A DNA stretch of 64,000 nucleotides from assembly GCF_904846625.1 (NCBI RefSeq), contig NZ_CAJHBL010000003.1:558001-622000 (forward strand). Reading direction: 5' to 3'. The translations under genes and the position numbers were made by a program. Origin of the DNA: Psychrobacter sp. JCM 18900. GTDB taxonomy: Bacteria; Pseudomonadota; Gammaproteobacteria; Pseudomonadales; Moraxellaceae. The notes under the pieces were generated by a model. It saw nothing but the letters and a program-made list of their open reading frames with translations, was not told the DNA's origin and searched no databases. Shown piece by piece: positions 48,272 to 56,828 of this stretch (positions within the stretch are counted from its first letter, which is position 1; each line of letters opens with the position of its first letter).

Positions 48272-48634
48272 ATGCATAAGTTAATGATTGTTGATGATTC
48301 AAATATTATTAGAAACCGTATTCAGCGCGCATACGATTCAGGAAAATTCATGTTGGTTGCAACAGCGACTAGCGGTGTTCAAGCCATCGAAAAGTTCAAT
48401 GTCCATCGTCCTGATGTGATCACTATGGACCTAACCATGCCACAAATGGATGGGCTAGAGTGTATTGAAAAAATCATCGCGATTGATCCTGAAGTACGCA
48501 TTTTAGTGGTATCAGCGTTATCGGACAAAGCCACCGGCATTGAAGCACTGTCGTTAGGTGCTAGCGGATTTTTGTGCAAGCCTTTTTCGGAAGAGGAGCT
48601 TGTAGAGTCTTTGTATGAGCTGATGCAAGACTAA
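48272..48634 (+). CDS. Single-domain CheY-like response regulator
   Basis: A 120-residue receiver with no output domain. Acidic pocket D8/D9, phospho-acceptor D53 (TMDLTMPQMDG), Ser81 in the Thr/Ser position and conserved K103 (LCKPFSEEEL) are all present, so it should be a working phosphoacceptor. Its partner is presumably the CheA-like kinase 61 bases upstream, and its phosphatases the two CheX-like proteins downstream. The target could be a type IV pilus motor, a cyclase or another enzyme; the sequence does not tell. Confidence 0.94.
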   Translation: MHKLMIVDDSNIIRNRIQRAYDSGKFMLVATATSGVQAIEKFNVHRPDVITMDLTMPQMDGLECIEKIIAIDPEVRILVVSALSDKATGIEALSLGASGFLCKPFSEEELVESLYELMQD

Positions 48635-48664
48635 TACCATTCATCGACCAAAGCAGATGTCATT

Positions 48665-49114
48665 ATGAAAGAGCAAAAGCTACAGATTTTTTTAAGTATT
48701 ATTAGTAATTATTTTGAACAGTTTGGTGGAGAAGAGCTTATTGCTGATACCCCTTACTTACTAGAGAACAAACAGCCAAAAGTCCACGATTATACGGGCG
48801 TGATTGGTATATCTGGTGGCCAAAAAGGCGTGGTGTATTTCTCGGCGACGCGTGACTTGCTGTCTTCAATCTTAGACAGCATGGGCGAAACCGATAAAAG
48901 TGAAGAGAACTATGTAGATCTGGCTGGGGAAGTGGCCAATACCATCGCAGGCAATGCACGTAAAGAGTTTGGCTCAGAGTTTCATATCTCTGTACCATTT
49001 GTGTTCAAAGGTGCGCCGCAAAGTATTGTATTGCCGAACGATGAGCGTTCTTTTATCATCCCCATCACTTGGCATTCTCAAGTAGGCGAGATTGTGGTTT
49101 GTTTGCAAGACTAA
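48665..49114 (+). CDS. CheX-like phosphatase, copy 1
   Basis: A 149-residue CheX/CheC-fold protein. The signature helix is DLAGEVANTIAGNARKEFG, with the catalytic E89-x2-N92 pair that CheX and CheZ-like enzymes use to hydrolyse phospho-CheY. The N-terminal half shows GVIGISGGQKGVVYFS, the β-sheet of the fold. It starts 30 bases after the CheY-like gene. It is clearly paralogous to the next gene. Confidence 0.9.
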   Translation: MKEQKLQIFLSIISNYFEQFGGEELIADTPYLLENKQPKVHDYTGVIGISGGQKGVVYFSATRDLLSSILDSMGETDKSEENYVDLAGEVANTIAGNARKEFGSEFHISVPFVFKGAPQSIVLPNDERSFIIPITWHSQVGEIVVCLQD

Positions 49115-49149
49115 TGCTGCCACGTAATACAGATGGATATTAATATATT

Positions 49150-49599
49150 ATGGTTAAAGTAGAAAAATTGGGTGTATTTCTAAGCTCGATCAATGCGTTT
49201 TTTGCGCAAATCGATGGCTCGGAAGTGTCAATTGATACCCCTTACTTGAACAACAACAAAAGCGCGATTGGCTTTGATTATAGCGGTGTCATCAAGATAT
49301 CGGGTCCTTTAGAAGGTTGCGTCTATGTCAGTGCACCAAGCGCGATGTTGCGAGAAGTCATCAAAGTGATGGGCGAGCCTGACTCTTCAATCACTATGAT
49401 GAAAGATTTGTTGGGTGAAATGGCCAATACAATCTCAGGTAACGCTCGTACAGAGTTTGGTTCAGAGTTTATTATCTCTCCGCCGCACATTGTAGAGAGT
49501 GCGCCAAGCGTGTCTTATTTGCCTAAAGATCGTCAAAGTTACATCACACCATTTACGTGGCGTGGTTACAAGGCGGTCATTGGTATTTGCATTGCATAA
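49150..49599 (+). CDS. CheX-like phosphatase, copy 2
   Basis: A 149-residue paralogue of the preceding protein with the same layout: SGVIKISGPLEGCVYVS, then DLLGEMANTISGNARTEFGSEF carrying E90-x2-N93. The two copies share the signature helix and the GSEF...IS stretch but differ over most other positions, so the duplication is not recent. Both keep the catalytic pair. Either they form a heterodimer or they act at different sites; this cannot be settled from sequence. It ends the operon, with a terminator about 95 bases on. Confidence 0.9.
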   Translation: MVKVEKLGVFLSSINAFFAQIDGSEVSIDTPYLNNNKSAIGFDYSGVIKISGPLEGCVYVSAPSAMLREVIKVMGEPDSSITMMKDLLGEMANTISGNARTEFGSEFIISPPHIVESAPSVSYLPKDRQSYITPFTWRGYKAVIGICIA

Positions 49600-49691
49600 A
49601 TTATAGTCAATCCTCTATAAACGAGTGATAACTATAAAAGAGCGACAGCATTAACCTCACTTAAAAAATAGCTATTAGAAAAATAATCATG

Positions 49692-49723
49692 AAAAAAGCG
49701 ATGCAAATGTGTCGCTTTTTTTT
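49692..49723 (+). terminator. Terminator of the chemosensory operon
   Basis: AAAAAAGCGA and TCGCTTTTTT form a stem with a ten-base loop and a T-run. Confidence 0.8.
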
Positions 49724-50064
49724 GTTTTATTATCGCCATAGTTTGTTTTTATCTTATTGATACACTACAAACAAACTGCTGGAGATTCCAAGACGTTATG
49801 TGATAAAATACAGCGCAGCTATTTTTTATAATTCACTTTATAGTTTAGATTTGGGCATTTGCTTCAATCTAGCGATAGCTTCTTTTTTTAAACCAACCAA
49901 TGACACACACATCATGGCAAAAAATTGCTGGGTGTTTGGCGACTTGATTAATTTGTGATCTGTTAGTGCTTTACTAATGAAAACTAACCGGTAGCAGATG
50001 CGTGTCGCTAAATAGGCTGTTTTTGTGATGTGGAGGCATAACCCAACCAATAGGATATATTCTC
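49724..50064 (+). other. rpsB promoter and leader region
   Basis: About 340 bases before rpsB. Candidate -10 elements are the extended TGA-TAAAAT (49801-49809) and TATAAT (49827-49832); neither has a good -35. The remaining 230 bases would form a long mRNA leader, as expected for rpsB, which S2 autoregulates in other gammaproteobacteria. I could not confirm a specific leader structure. Confidence 0.4.
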
Positions 50065-50856
50065 ATGGCTACAAAGAATCCAACCAAAATCGAAATGCGC
50101 GACTTACTACAAGCAGGCGCTCACTTTGGTCACCAAACACGTTTTTGGAACCCAAAAATGGGTCCATACATCTTTGGCGCACGTAACAAAATCCATATCA
50201 TCAACTTAGAGCACACCGTAAAAGCGTTCAACGAAGCGTTGACTTACGTAAACGGCCTAGCTGCTAAGAAAAACAAAGTATTATTTGTTGGTACTAAACG
50301 CGCTGCAAGCGGTATCGTACGTGAGCAAGCAGCTCGCGCTGGCATGCCATACGTTGACCATCGCTGGTTAGGTGGTATGTTGACTAACTGGAAAACTCTA
50401 CGTCAGTCAATCAACCGTCTAAAAGAGCTAGAAAAGCAAGCAGAAGACGGTACTTTCGCTAAGCTAACTAAGCGTGAAGCGCTAGAGCGTACTCGCGATA
50501 TGGAAAAACTTGAGCGTTCACTAGGTGGTATTAAAGACATGGGCGGCCTACCTGACGCTATCTTCGTAGTAGACGTAGATCATGAAGCTATTGCTATTAA
50601 AGAAGCCAAGAACTTGGGTATCCCAGTTATCGGTATCGTTGATACTAACTCTAGCCCAGACAACGTTGATTACATCATCCCAGCTAACGATGATGCTATC
50701 CGTGCTGTGACTTTGTACGTAACTTCTATGGCTGATGCTATCATCGCTGGTAAAGAATACGCACAAACTCAAGCTGGTGGTAAAGCTGAGCAAGCACCTG
50801 CTGCAACTGAAGAAGCGCCAGCTGCAGAAGAAGCTGCTGCAACTCCAGCAGAATAA
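50065..50856 (+). CDS. rpsB: 30S ribosomal protein S2
   Basis: A 263-residue S2 with the family openings [28 protein letters not shown] and [11 protein letters not shown], then [14 protein letters not shown] and the C-terminal [23 protein letters not shown]. The tail is Ala/Glu-rich (about the last 25 residues), longer than in E. coli (241). Codons are of the optimised, highly expressed type. It is followed by tsf after a 375-base gap, the usual pairing. Confidence 0.98.
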   Translation: MATKNPTKIEMRDLLQAGAHFGHQTRFWNPKMGPYIFGARNKIHIINLEHTVKAFNEALTYVNGLAAKKNKVLFVGTKRAASGIVREQAARAGMPYVDHRWLGGMLTNWKTLRQSINRLKELEKQAEDGTFAKLTKREALERTRDMEKLERSLGGIKDMGGLPDAIFVVDVDHEAIAIKEAKNLGIPVIGIVDTNSSPDNVDYIIPANDDAIRAVTLYVTSMADAIIAGKEYAQTQAGGKAEQAPAATEEAPAAEEAAATPAE

Positions 50857-51231
50857 GTAGCTGACTTAAAAAGTTTAACTTTGTAAGGATGTCTTTATAG
50901 TGTATCTATCAGCATCCATATAATGTTCTGAACAGCATATAAGCTCATAATAGGCATGATGTAGTTTTACTCGTCATGCCTTGTTATTGAATAAAGCCTG
51001 ATTAATAATGCCGTGCGTATAAGCGAGCAGCTATTGGGCGGGTATTATCGTTCCTACTGGTCATATCGCTATATTGTACAGATGTTATTTGTTTGACATC
51101 ATCTATGGCTATATTAGTAATCGTTCAAAACGAGCTGTCTGCAAGATTTTAAGTAATACTAAGATATCGAATAGAAATCCAGCATTTAGAAATACAGCAC
51201 TCCTATACATAACTATACTAAGGTGACTCTT
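50857..51231 (+). other. rpsB-tsf intergenic region with a hairpin
   Basis: 375 bases. GGCATGA (50953-50959) and TCATGCC (50974-50980) form a seven-pair hairpin followed by TTGTTATT, a weak terminator or attenuator between rpsB and tsf. An AAGGTG ribosome site (51220-51225) precedes the tsf ATG. No other gene was recognised. Confidence 0.45.
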
Positions 51232-52113
51232 ATGACAGAAGTAAAAGTATCTGCCAAAATGGTAAAAGAATTGCGTGACCGTACTGGTCTTGGCATGATG
51301 GAATGTAAAAAAGCGTTAGAAGAATCAAACGGTGATGTTGAAGTTGCCATTGATAACCTACGTAAATCTGGTCAAGCTAAAGCAGCTAAAAAAGCGGGTA
51401 ACATCGCAGCTGACGGCGCTATCATCATCGCTCAAGGCGAGAACAAAGCATTCTTGTTAGAAGTTAACTGCCAGACTGACTTCGTTGCAAAAGATGACAG
51501 CTTCACTGCATTTGCAGAAAAAGTTGCTAACCTTGCACTAGAAAACAACGTAACTGACGTTGCTGCTATCTCTGAATTGTCTTATGGCGAAGGTCAGACT
51601 GTTGAAGAAGCACGTGTATCTCTAGTACAGAAAATCGGTGAAAACATCCAGATTCGCCGCGTTGAAACACTTGAAGGTGCTAACATCGCTGCATACCGTC
51701 ATGGTCTACGTATCGGTGTAGTGGTATCTTATGAAGGTGGCGACGCTGACACTGGTAAAAACCTTGCTATGCATATCGCTGCATTCAACCCTGTTGCTGT
51801 AGATGACGAAGATGTTGCTGCTGACGTATTGGCACGCGAAAAAGACATCATCGAAGCGAAAGCTCGTGAGTCTGGCAAGCCTGACAACATCGTTGAAAAA
51901 ATGATCGAAGGTGGCCTACGTAAGTACCTAGACGAAGTAACTTTACTACGTCAGCCATACGTTATGGACAACGACAAGAAAGTTGGCGAAGTCTTAAAAG
52001 CTGAAGGCGTAAAAGTACTTGGCTTTAAACGTCTAGAAGTTGGTGAAGGCATCGAGAAAAAGCAAGAAGACTTCGCTGCTGAAGTTGCTGCAACTCAGGC
52101 TGCTAACAAGTAA
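51232..52113 (+). CDS. tsf: Elongation factor Ts
   Basis: A 293-residue EF-Ts, the nucleotide exchange factor of EF-Tu. The N-terminal UBA-like domain is [37 protein letters not shown]. The EF-Tu contact [10 protein letters not shown] follows, and the dimerisation/core domains run to the end. The ATG at 51232 is chosen, with AAGGTG at proper spacing; an in-frame GTG at 51223 overlaps that ribosome site. Codon use is of the highly expressed type. Two hairpins follow. Confidence 0.98.
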   Translation: MTEVKVSAKMVKELRDRTGLGMMECKKALEESNGDVEVAIDNLRKSGQAKAAKKAGNIAADGAIIIAQGENKAFLLEVNCQTDFVAKDDSFTAFAEKVANLALENNVTDVAAISELSYGEGQTVEEARVSLVQKIGENIQIRRVETLEGANIAAYRHGLRIGVVVSYEGGDADTGKNLAMHIAAFNPVAVDDEDVAADVLAREKDIIEAKARESGKPDNIVEKMIEGGLRKYLDEVTLLRQPYVMDNDKKVGEVLKAEGVKVLGFKRLEVGEGIEKKQEDFAAEVAATQAANK

Positions 52114-52136
52114 GCACCAAATAGTATTGGATCAGG

Positions 52137-52163
52137 CTGTGAGTCCTTAATTGTGGCTCACAG
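52137..52163 (+). terminator. First hairpin after tsf
   Basis: CTGTGAG (52137-52143) and CTCACAG (52157-52163) pair. The following TTCGGCTTTATTT is only moderately T-rich, so this may be an RNA-stabilising hairpin ahead of the real terminator. Confidence 0.45.
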
Positions 52164-52226
52164 TTCGGCTTTATTTCTCTTAATGCATCAAAATATGAAG
52201 CCTCAAGATATAAAGCATCCAGACAT

Positions 52227-52260
52227 AAAAAAGCCCATTAATTCGTTAATGGGCTTTTTT
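52227..52260. terminator. Bidirectional terminator between tsf and the transglycosylase gene
   Basis: AAAAAAGCCCATTAA and TTAATGGGCTTTTTT are a perfect 15-base inverted repeat closed by a TTCG tetraloop. Confidence 0.97.
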
Positions 52261-52284
52261 ATGTCTGACTTTTAGGTGACTGGC

Positions 52285-53091
52285 TTAGCGTAAAGCAGCA
52301 TAGGCTGAGTTGGCATAGCTGGCACTATTCACATTGCTGCTGGTGCCGTAGCTGACATTTTGTAAGCCACTACTTGTACTAGTGCTACTGGTTTGATTGT
52401 TAGCACTGATACGTGCACCAAACAGTCCGGCATCGTTTTTATACAGGCTATGATAACGGCTCATCACTCTTTGAACATAGTTACGTGTTTCTTTGAATGG
52501 AGGGATGCCACCATATTTATCGACATTGCCTTCGCCCGCATTGTAGCCTGCGACAGCATGTTCGACATTGTTATTGAAGCGGCGCATAAGCCACGCGATA
52601 TATTTGGCTGATCCTTCGATATTATCTGCAGGGTTCCAAGGGTTGCTCACATTGAAGCGGCGCGCAGTTGCTGGCATCAACTGCATCAGGCCTTGTGCGC
52701 CTACTGGTGAACGTGCATTTGGATTGAAAGCTGATTCAGTATGCATCATCGCTTTCATTAGGGCAGGGTCCACACCGTTGCGCTCAGCGGACGCACGAAT
52801 GTAGCTGTCGTAAGAGTTGCGACTTCCGCTGTTGCTAGCGGCACTGCTACCATAGCTATCGCTGCTTCCGTCATACATCTTAGAGTCTTTATAATAAGTT
52901 ACTTTTACTTTTTTCGTGAACTTATCAAAATTTCCACTAGGATTGACGTTGGTCAACAGCACTTGTCCACCTTTGTCTTTGTAGATATACATGTTGCCTG
53001 CATTGGCAGCGACAGAAAAGGTCGAAAGAGCAATGGCACTTAGTAAAAGGGGAGATAAGCAGCGAGTCATTAAAGTAGCCGTATTTATCAT
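52285..53091 (-). CDS. Lytic transglycosylase, SLT domain
   Basis: A 268-residue exported murein hydrolase. A signal peptide (about 1-31, ending AANA) is followed by a DUF4124-like stretch (MYIYKDKGGQVLLTN), a Ser/Gly-rich linker, and an SLT (goose-lysozyme-like) domain from about residue 95. The catalytic Glu is E119 in MKAMMHTESAFNPNARSP, followed by GAQGLMQLMPATARRF and AGYNAGEG. The C-terminus is Ser/Asn-rich and low in complexity. It cleaves peptidoglycan to 1,6-anhydromuropeptides in the periplasm. It stands alone on the minus strand. Confidence 0.93.
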   Translation of the reverse strand: MINTATLMTRCLSPLLLSAIALSTFSVAANAGNMYIYKDKGGQVLLTNVNPSGNFDKFTKKVKVTYYKDSKMYDGSSDSYGSSAASNSGSRNSYDSYIRASAERNGVDPALMKAMMHTESAFNPNARSPVGAQGLMQLMPATARRFNVSNPWNPADNIEGSAKYIAWLMRRFNNNVEHAVAGYNAGEGNVDKYGGIPPFKETRNYVQRVMSRYHSLYKNDAGLFGARISANNQTSSTSTSSGLQNVSYGTSSNVNSASYANSAYAALR

Positions 53092-53577
53092 AGTAAAATC
53101 ACTTTTTATCGAATAACAGCAAATTGTTTTGCCTACATATGCATTGATTTAGGCGCTTAAGCGGTTACTGATTTTGCAGAATTATTTAGCCCACTGTGAG
53201 GACAGCAGCTTAGCAATTATCACTTTCAATAAGGAACCACTTGCAATAGATACAAAAAATAATAGTTGCTTACTATAACATATAATAACTTTTTGACGCA
53301 TCAGATTGACAAACTAAGTTGTAAAATCAGATTTCTATTATTAAATAACCTTAGATAAATCAATATACTAACTTTTCTAAGTGACTTAATGAGCCATTTG
53401 TAGTGGGCTTTTTGAGTTTATAAGTTTAGACAAATAAAGTGTATCAATTTTTTAAGAAATAATAATGACACTTGAGTAATCGAGGTAATATTCAATCTGA
53501 AATTAACAGTAAATAAGCCTATTAATGGTTAAATTTTTAAAAATATAAGAATAGTTTAGGCAGGGTTTTAGTGATGA
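53092..53577. other. AT-rich intergenic region
   Basis: 486 very AT-rich bases lie upstream of the transglycosylase gene (minus strand) and downstream of lrgB. It must hold the transglycosylase promoter. I saw no hairpin, RNA gene or repeat that stands out. Confidence 0.3.
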
Positions 53578-54267
53578 CTAGATACCAATAGCGCTGATAA
53601 AGATAGGCACCCAAACCGCGGTAACTAACCCGTTCACTGCCAAGCCAAATGCTGCATAACGTCCTGCTGTATGACTGATTTGCCATGCCTCTACTGTACC
53701 AAACGCGTGAGCCGCTAACCCCAGTGCTAAGCCTTTGGCTCGGTCATCATTGATACCGCGGAACAAAAAGCGAGCGACCGTACCACCTATCAGACCTGAA
53801 ACGATGATAATTAGGTTAGCCATTGCCAGTGGTGCTTTGATTAAATCTGCGACACTCAAGCCAATAGGCGTAGTCACAGAACGGGTAGCGAAAGCCAATA
53901 GGGTCTCATGACTGAGCGAAAATAAATAGGCCAGTGACATAGGCAATAATGCGCCAACGACACTAGCAATAGCGACAATTAGAGTGAGTTTTTTGACTGG
54001 TAAGCCTTTAAAATTCATCGCCGCCAATGGCACAGCCAGAAGTACTGTCACATATCCCAACAGATGGTCAAATACAGGTTTTGCCACGCTGTAATAGTTG
54101 TTGTAATCCCACTGCAGTACAAATAGGAAAACAAGTACTAGGACAAGTGCGGTAATGACCATCGGTAGCCATGATAATTTACGTGCCAATACACGTGCAA
54201 TTACGTGTGCTGCCAAGGTTAATATTATTGCGGCAAGGGTTGCCATAAATACGCTGTCAAAAGTCAT
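53578..54267 (-). CDS. lrgB: LrgB family membrane protein
   Basis: A 229-residue integral membrane protein of the LrgB/CidB/YohK family with about seven hydrophobic segments. Conserved features are ALLPMSLAYLFSLSHETLLAFATRSVTTPIG and the GINDDRAKGLALGLAAHAFGTVEAW stretch. LrgAB pairs were described as antiholin-like; more recent work links relatives to export or uptake of small metabolites such as pyruvate or glycolate. The ATG at 54267 has GGAGAG just upstream and is preferred over an opening at 54306 that would overlap lrgA. It lies 16 bases after lrgA, one operon. Confidence 0.92.
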   Translation of the reverse strand: MTFDSVFMATLAAIILTLAAHVIARVLARKLSWLPMVITALVLVLVFLFVLQWDYNNYYSVAKPVFDHLLGYVTVLLAVPLAAMNFKGLPVKKLTLIVAIASVVGALLPMSLAYLFSLSHETLLAFATRSVTTPIGLSVADLIKAPLAMANLIIIVSGLIGGTVARFLFRGINDDRAKGLALGLAAHAFGTVEAWQISHTAGRYAAFGLAVNGLVTAVWVPIFISAIGI

Positions 54268-54283
54268 AATATCTCTCCGCAGC

Positions 54284-54718
54284 TCACGGCTGTCCCTTTG
54301 GCTCATTGGTAGTCGTACTATCAGAGTTTGCAGCGTGATTGAGCCAACGATTGGCCAATAATGCTAGTCCCCACAGCGGTATGAGCGTACTAACGATCAT
54401 CGTTATCATCACACCCAAGAGCTCATCTCCTAGAGCAAATAGCAACAGGCCTGCACCAGCAGAAACTGGTAAGAAGGCAAAACCACTATCGACTAGCAAT
54501 GTATTACTGGCCTGTGTGAGCCAGCTCGGTAACCCCTTGAGCAGTCGCCACGCCATCAAAATGACAAACATCGCAACCAAACCGACAATATTGGCCGCTT
54601 TTTCGATGCCTGCCATTTGACAGAGAACAACCGCCGTTTCTCGAACAACGATGACCATGGTCAACGTTAGAATTAACGCAAGCCATAGTGGGAGATGGGG
54701 AGAGTGAGCAGGCTTCAT
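54284..54718 (-). CDS. lrgA: LrgA/CidA family membrane protein
   Basis: A 144-residue protein with four hydrophobic segments, in the LrgA/CidA layout. LPLWLALILTLTMVIVVRETAVVL and GLVAMFVILMAW form the first helices, DSGFAFLPVSAGAGLLLFALGDEL matches the conserved central LrgA motif, and a charged C-terminal tail ends the protein. The ATG at 54718 is chosen. A longer frame from 54778 would add 20 residues with no ribosome site. It lies directly upstream of lrgB. The function is holin-like or metabolite transport by analogy. Confidence 0.87.
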   Translation of the reverse strand: MKPAHSPHLPLWLALILTLTMVIVVRETAVVLCQMAGIEKAANIVGLVAMFVILMAWRLLKGLPSWLTQASNTLLVDSGFAFLPVSAGAGLLLFALGDELLGVMITMIVSTLIPLWGLALLANRWLNHAANSDSTTTNEPKGQP

Positions 54719-54942
54719 AAGCAATTCTGGCCAAGTCAGATATAAATGGATGGTGTACCAAACAAAGTATGTGATCACACCAAGAACACAACGTAGAAAA
54801 TAATGCTATGCATACTGATGGTAGCAATGATTCACTTTCGAGAGATTAATGCTATCTATCAATATTTGTTGAATGTATAACAGGCGATTATATAGAGAGT
54901 AGGGCAACTAATAAAGCCTATGCACCGTGACTGGTCATATCC

Positions 54943-54976
54943 AAAAAAAATAGACGATATCAATGGATATCGTCTA
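54943..54976 (-). terminator. hflX terminator
   Basis: TAGACGATATC-AATG-GATATCGTCTA is a perfect 11-pair hairpin. Read on the minus strand it ends in a run of eight Ts (54943-54950), about 120 bases past the hflX stop. It lies in the 376-base gap between lrgA and hflX (54719-55094), which is otherwise featureless. Confidence 0.9.
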
Positions 54977-55094
54977 TTCTATTTTAACGTACTATATAAG
55001 GGTTTGTGATCTAACAGTATGAATCAAACGTTCATTCAACTACTGTCGCAAATGACTCACTTTAACAATAGTTCTTATTTTATAGGAACAACTA

Positions 55095-56522
55095 TTATTT
55101 TTCTGAATCAGCTGTTTCTGAGTGTAATGCATCAAACTCGTCAAACGCTTTTTCTTCAGCCTCTGTCATCGTTGGCTCTTCAACGTCATCAACTTTTTCA
55201 AACTCTTCTAGTACCGGCATCAGTAGTGTTGCTTGTGCAAGCGGCAACACATCGATAGGTTTCAAGTTAGCTTGACCCAGTAGCTGTCTTAGACGGTCAC
55301 TTGGCAAACGAATCGTCAGACATTCACGACCTGTATCGTCGTAGCTTTCTTCTTCAATAACACCTAATTCATATAAAGTGTTTTTGAACTGTCCAGCATC
55401 ATACGGCAAGGTCAAATCAAACGTCGTCAGTTTACCCGTCAGCAGTTGCTGTACGGCAAGCGTTAGCTCTTCCATGCCAAGGTTCTGTCTAGAAGAGACA
55501 TAGACGCGGTTTGGCTGTCCTTCGCTAGCATAGCCGATATGTGCAGGCTCATCAGTCAAATCAATCTTGTTATAGACATTGAGCACAGGTACATCGTTAT
55601 CGATTTCTGCCAATACTTCTTTGACCGCCTGAATCTGCTCGTGCATATCTTCGCTAGAGGAGTCAATGACGTGCAATAACAAGTCTGCTTCTAGCGTTTC
55701 TTCTAGGGTTGCATGAAAAGACTCAACCAGCTCATGCGGCAGATGACGAACAAAACCAACCGTATCGACTAAGACGACACGACCAACTCCCTGCCAGTCT
55801 AAACGGCGTAGAGTAGGGTCTAGCGTCGCAAATAGTTTGTCAGCAGCGTAGATGTTTTCATCGACCAAACGATTGAACAAAGTAGATTTGCCCGCATTGG
55901 TGTAGCCGACCAGTGAGATGGTCGGTACGTCTGATTTTTGGCGACGGGCACGACCTTGCGCACGGGTCTGACGGACTTTTTCTAATTTGCTCTTTAACTG
56001 ATTGACGCGAGTCTGTAGTAGACGGCGATCGGTCTCAAGCTGGGTTTCACCAGGTCCACGCAGACCAATACCACCTTTTTGACGTTCTAAATGCGTCCAA
56101 CCACGTACCAGACGCGTTGATAGATGGTTAAGCTGAGCCAGTTCGACTTGCAGCTTACCTTCATAAGTACGGGCGCGCTGTGCAAAAATATCCAAAATCA
56201 AACCAGTACGATCCAACACGCGGCATTTCACTAGCGCTTCGATATTACGCTCTTGTGATGGCGACAGGCTGTGGTTAAACAGTACGATGTCTGCTTCGTG
56301 TTCGCGCACTAGTTCTGCGATTTCTTCTGCTTTTCCGCTACCAACGAAGTATTTGGCGTCAGGGCGTGAGCGTGATCCAGTGACTAATGCCAAACGATCG
56401 GCACCTGCTGAATCAGCCAACAGCTCAAATTCACTAAGATCATCAGGATCTTGAATTTGGCGGATGTCTAAATGTACTAAAATGGCGCGTTCGCCACCTT
56501 CATGTCTTTCAAAATAGTCCAA
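55095..56522 (-). CDS. hflX: Ribosome-associated GTPase HflX
   Basis: A 475-residue HflX that binds 50S subunits and splits stalled ribosomes under stress. The N-terminal HflX domain contains VGSGKAEEIAELV and LFNHSLSPSQERN. The helical linker RGWTHLERQKGGIGLRGPGETQLETDRR is followed by the GTPase domain (P-loop GYTNAGKS, residues 206-213; DTVGFVRHLPHELVESFHATLEE; NKID). An acidic C-terminal extension of about 40 residues is extra relative to E. coli (426). Unlike E. coli, it is not next to hfq here. It is divergent from the acyltransferase gene. Confidence 0.96.
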   Translation of the reverse strand: MDYFERHEGGERAILVHLDIRQIQDPDDLSEFELLADSAGADRLALVTGSRSRPDAKYFVGSGKAEEIAELVREHEADIVLFNHSLSPSQERNIEALVKCRVLDRTGLILDIFAQRARTYEGKLQVELAQLNHLSTRLVRGWTHLERQKGGIGLRGPGETQLETDRRLLQTRVNQLKSKLEKVRQTRAQGRARRQKSDVPTISLVGYTNAGKSTLFNRLVDENIYAADKLFATLDPTLRRLDWQGVGRVVLVDTVGFVRHLPHELVESFHATLEETLEADLLLHVIDSSSEDMHEQIQAVKEVLAEIDNDVPVLNVYNKIDLTDEPAHIGYASEGQPNRVYVSSRQNLGMEELTLAVQQLLTGKLTTFDLTLPYDAGQFKNTLYELGVIEEESYDDTGRECLTIRLPSDRLRQLLGQANLKPIDVLPLAQATLLMPVLEEFEKVDDVEEPTMTEAEEKAFDEFDALHSETADSEK

Positions 56523-56730
56523 AGAGTATCACCTATTTAATAAAGTAAATGTCTCGCTATAATCAGCTTAATAAGCTTTAACATAACGTTCATATGATTA
56601 TCTATATATGGTCTTATCACTTGATATTAAAGCGTATTAGCATAATTAGCGATGGTTTTATGTTACAGCGTTTGCCGCGGATAATTTTTTATAAATCTGC
56701 TTTATTGCCCGTTTGTATAAAAGTCAGCAC

Positions 56731-56759
56731 TCACTGAGTGAACAAGCTATCACTGAGTG
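56731..56759 (+). promoter_or_regulatory. Duplicated near-palindrome upstream of the acyltransferase gene
   Basis: TCACTGAGTG occurs at 56731-56740 and again at 56750-56759. The start-to-start spacing is 19 bases, close to two helical turns. Each contains the palindrome CACT-G-AGTG. The second copy sits where the -35 of a TATACT (56772-56777) promoter would be, so a repressor operator is plausible. Confidence 0.5.
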
Positions 56760-56771
56760 TGCTAACTTTGT

Positions 56772-56777
56772 TATACT
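56772..56777 (+). promoter_or_regulatory. -10 box of the acyltransferase gene
   Basis: TATACT, about 50 bases before the ATG. No clear -35 is seen, which fits a promoter controlled by a factor at the neighbouring repeats. Confidence 0.45.
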
Positions 56778-56828
56778 GGGCTCGTTTTTTGACTATTAAA
56801 CACCCGTTATTTAATCATGAGGGCGAAG

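Noticed and set aside
49838..50050. A 70-codon minus-strand frame in the rpsB leader region
   Set aside because: It lies across the expected rpsB promoter and leader, has no convincing ribosome site or recognisable domain, and its composition looks like chance translation of AT-rich DNA.
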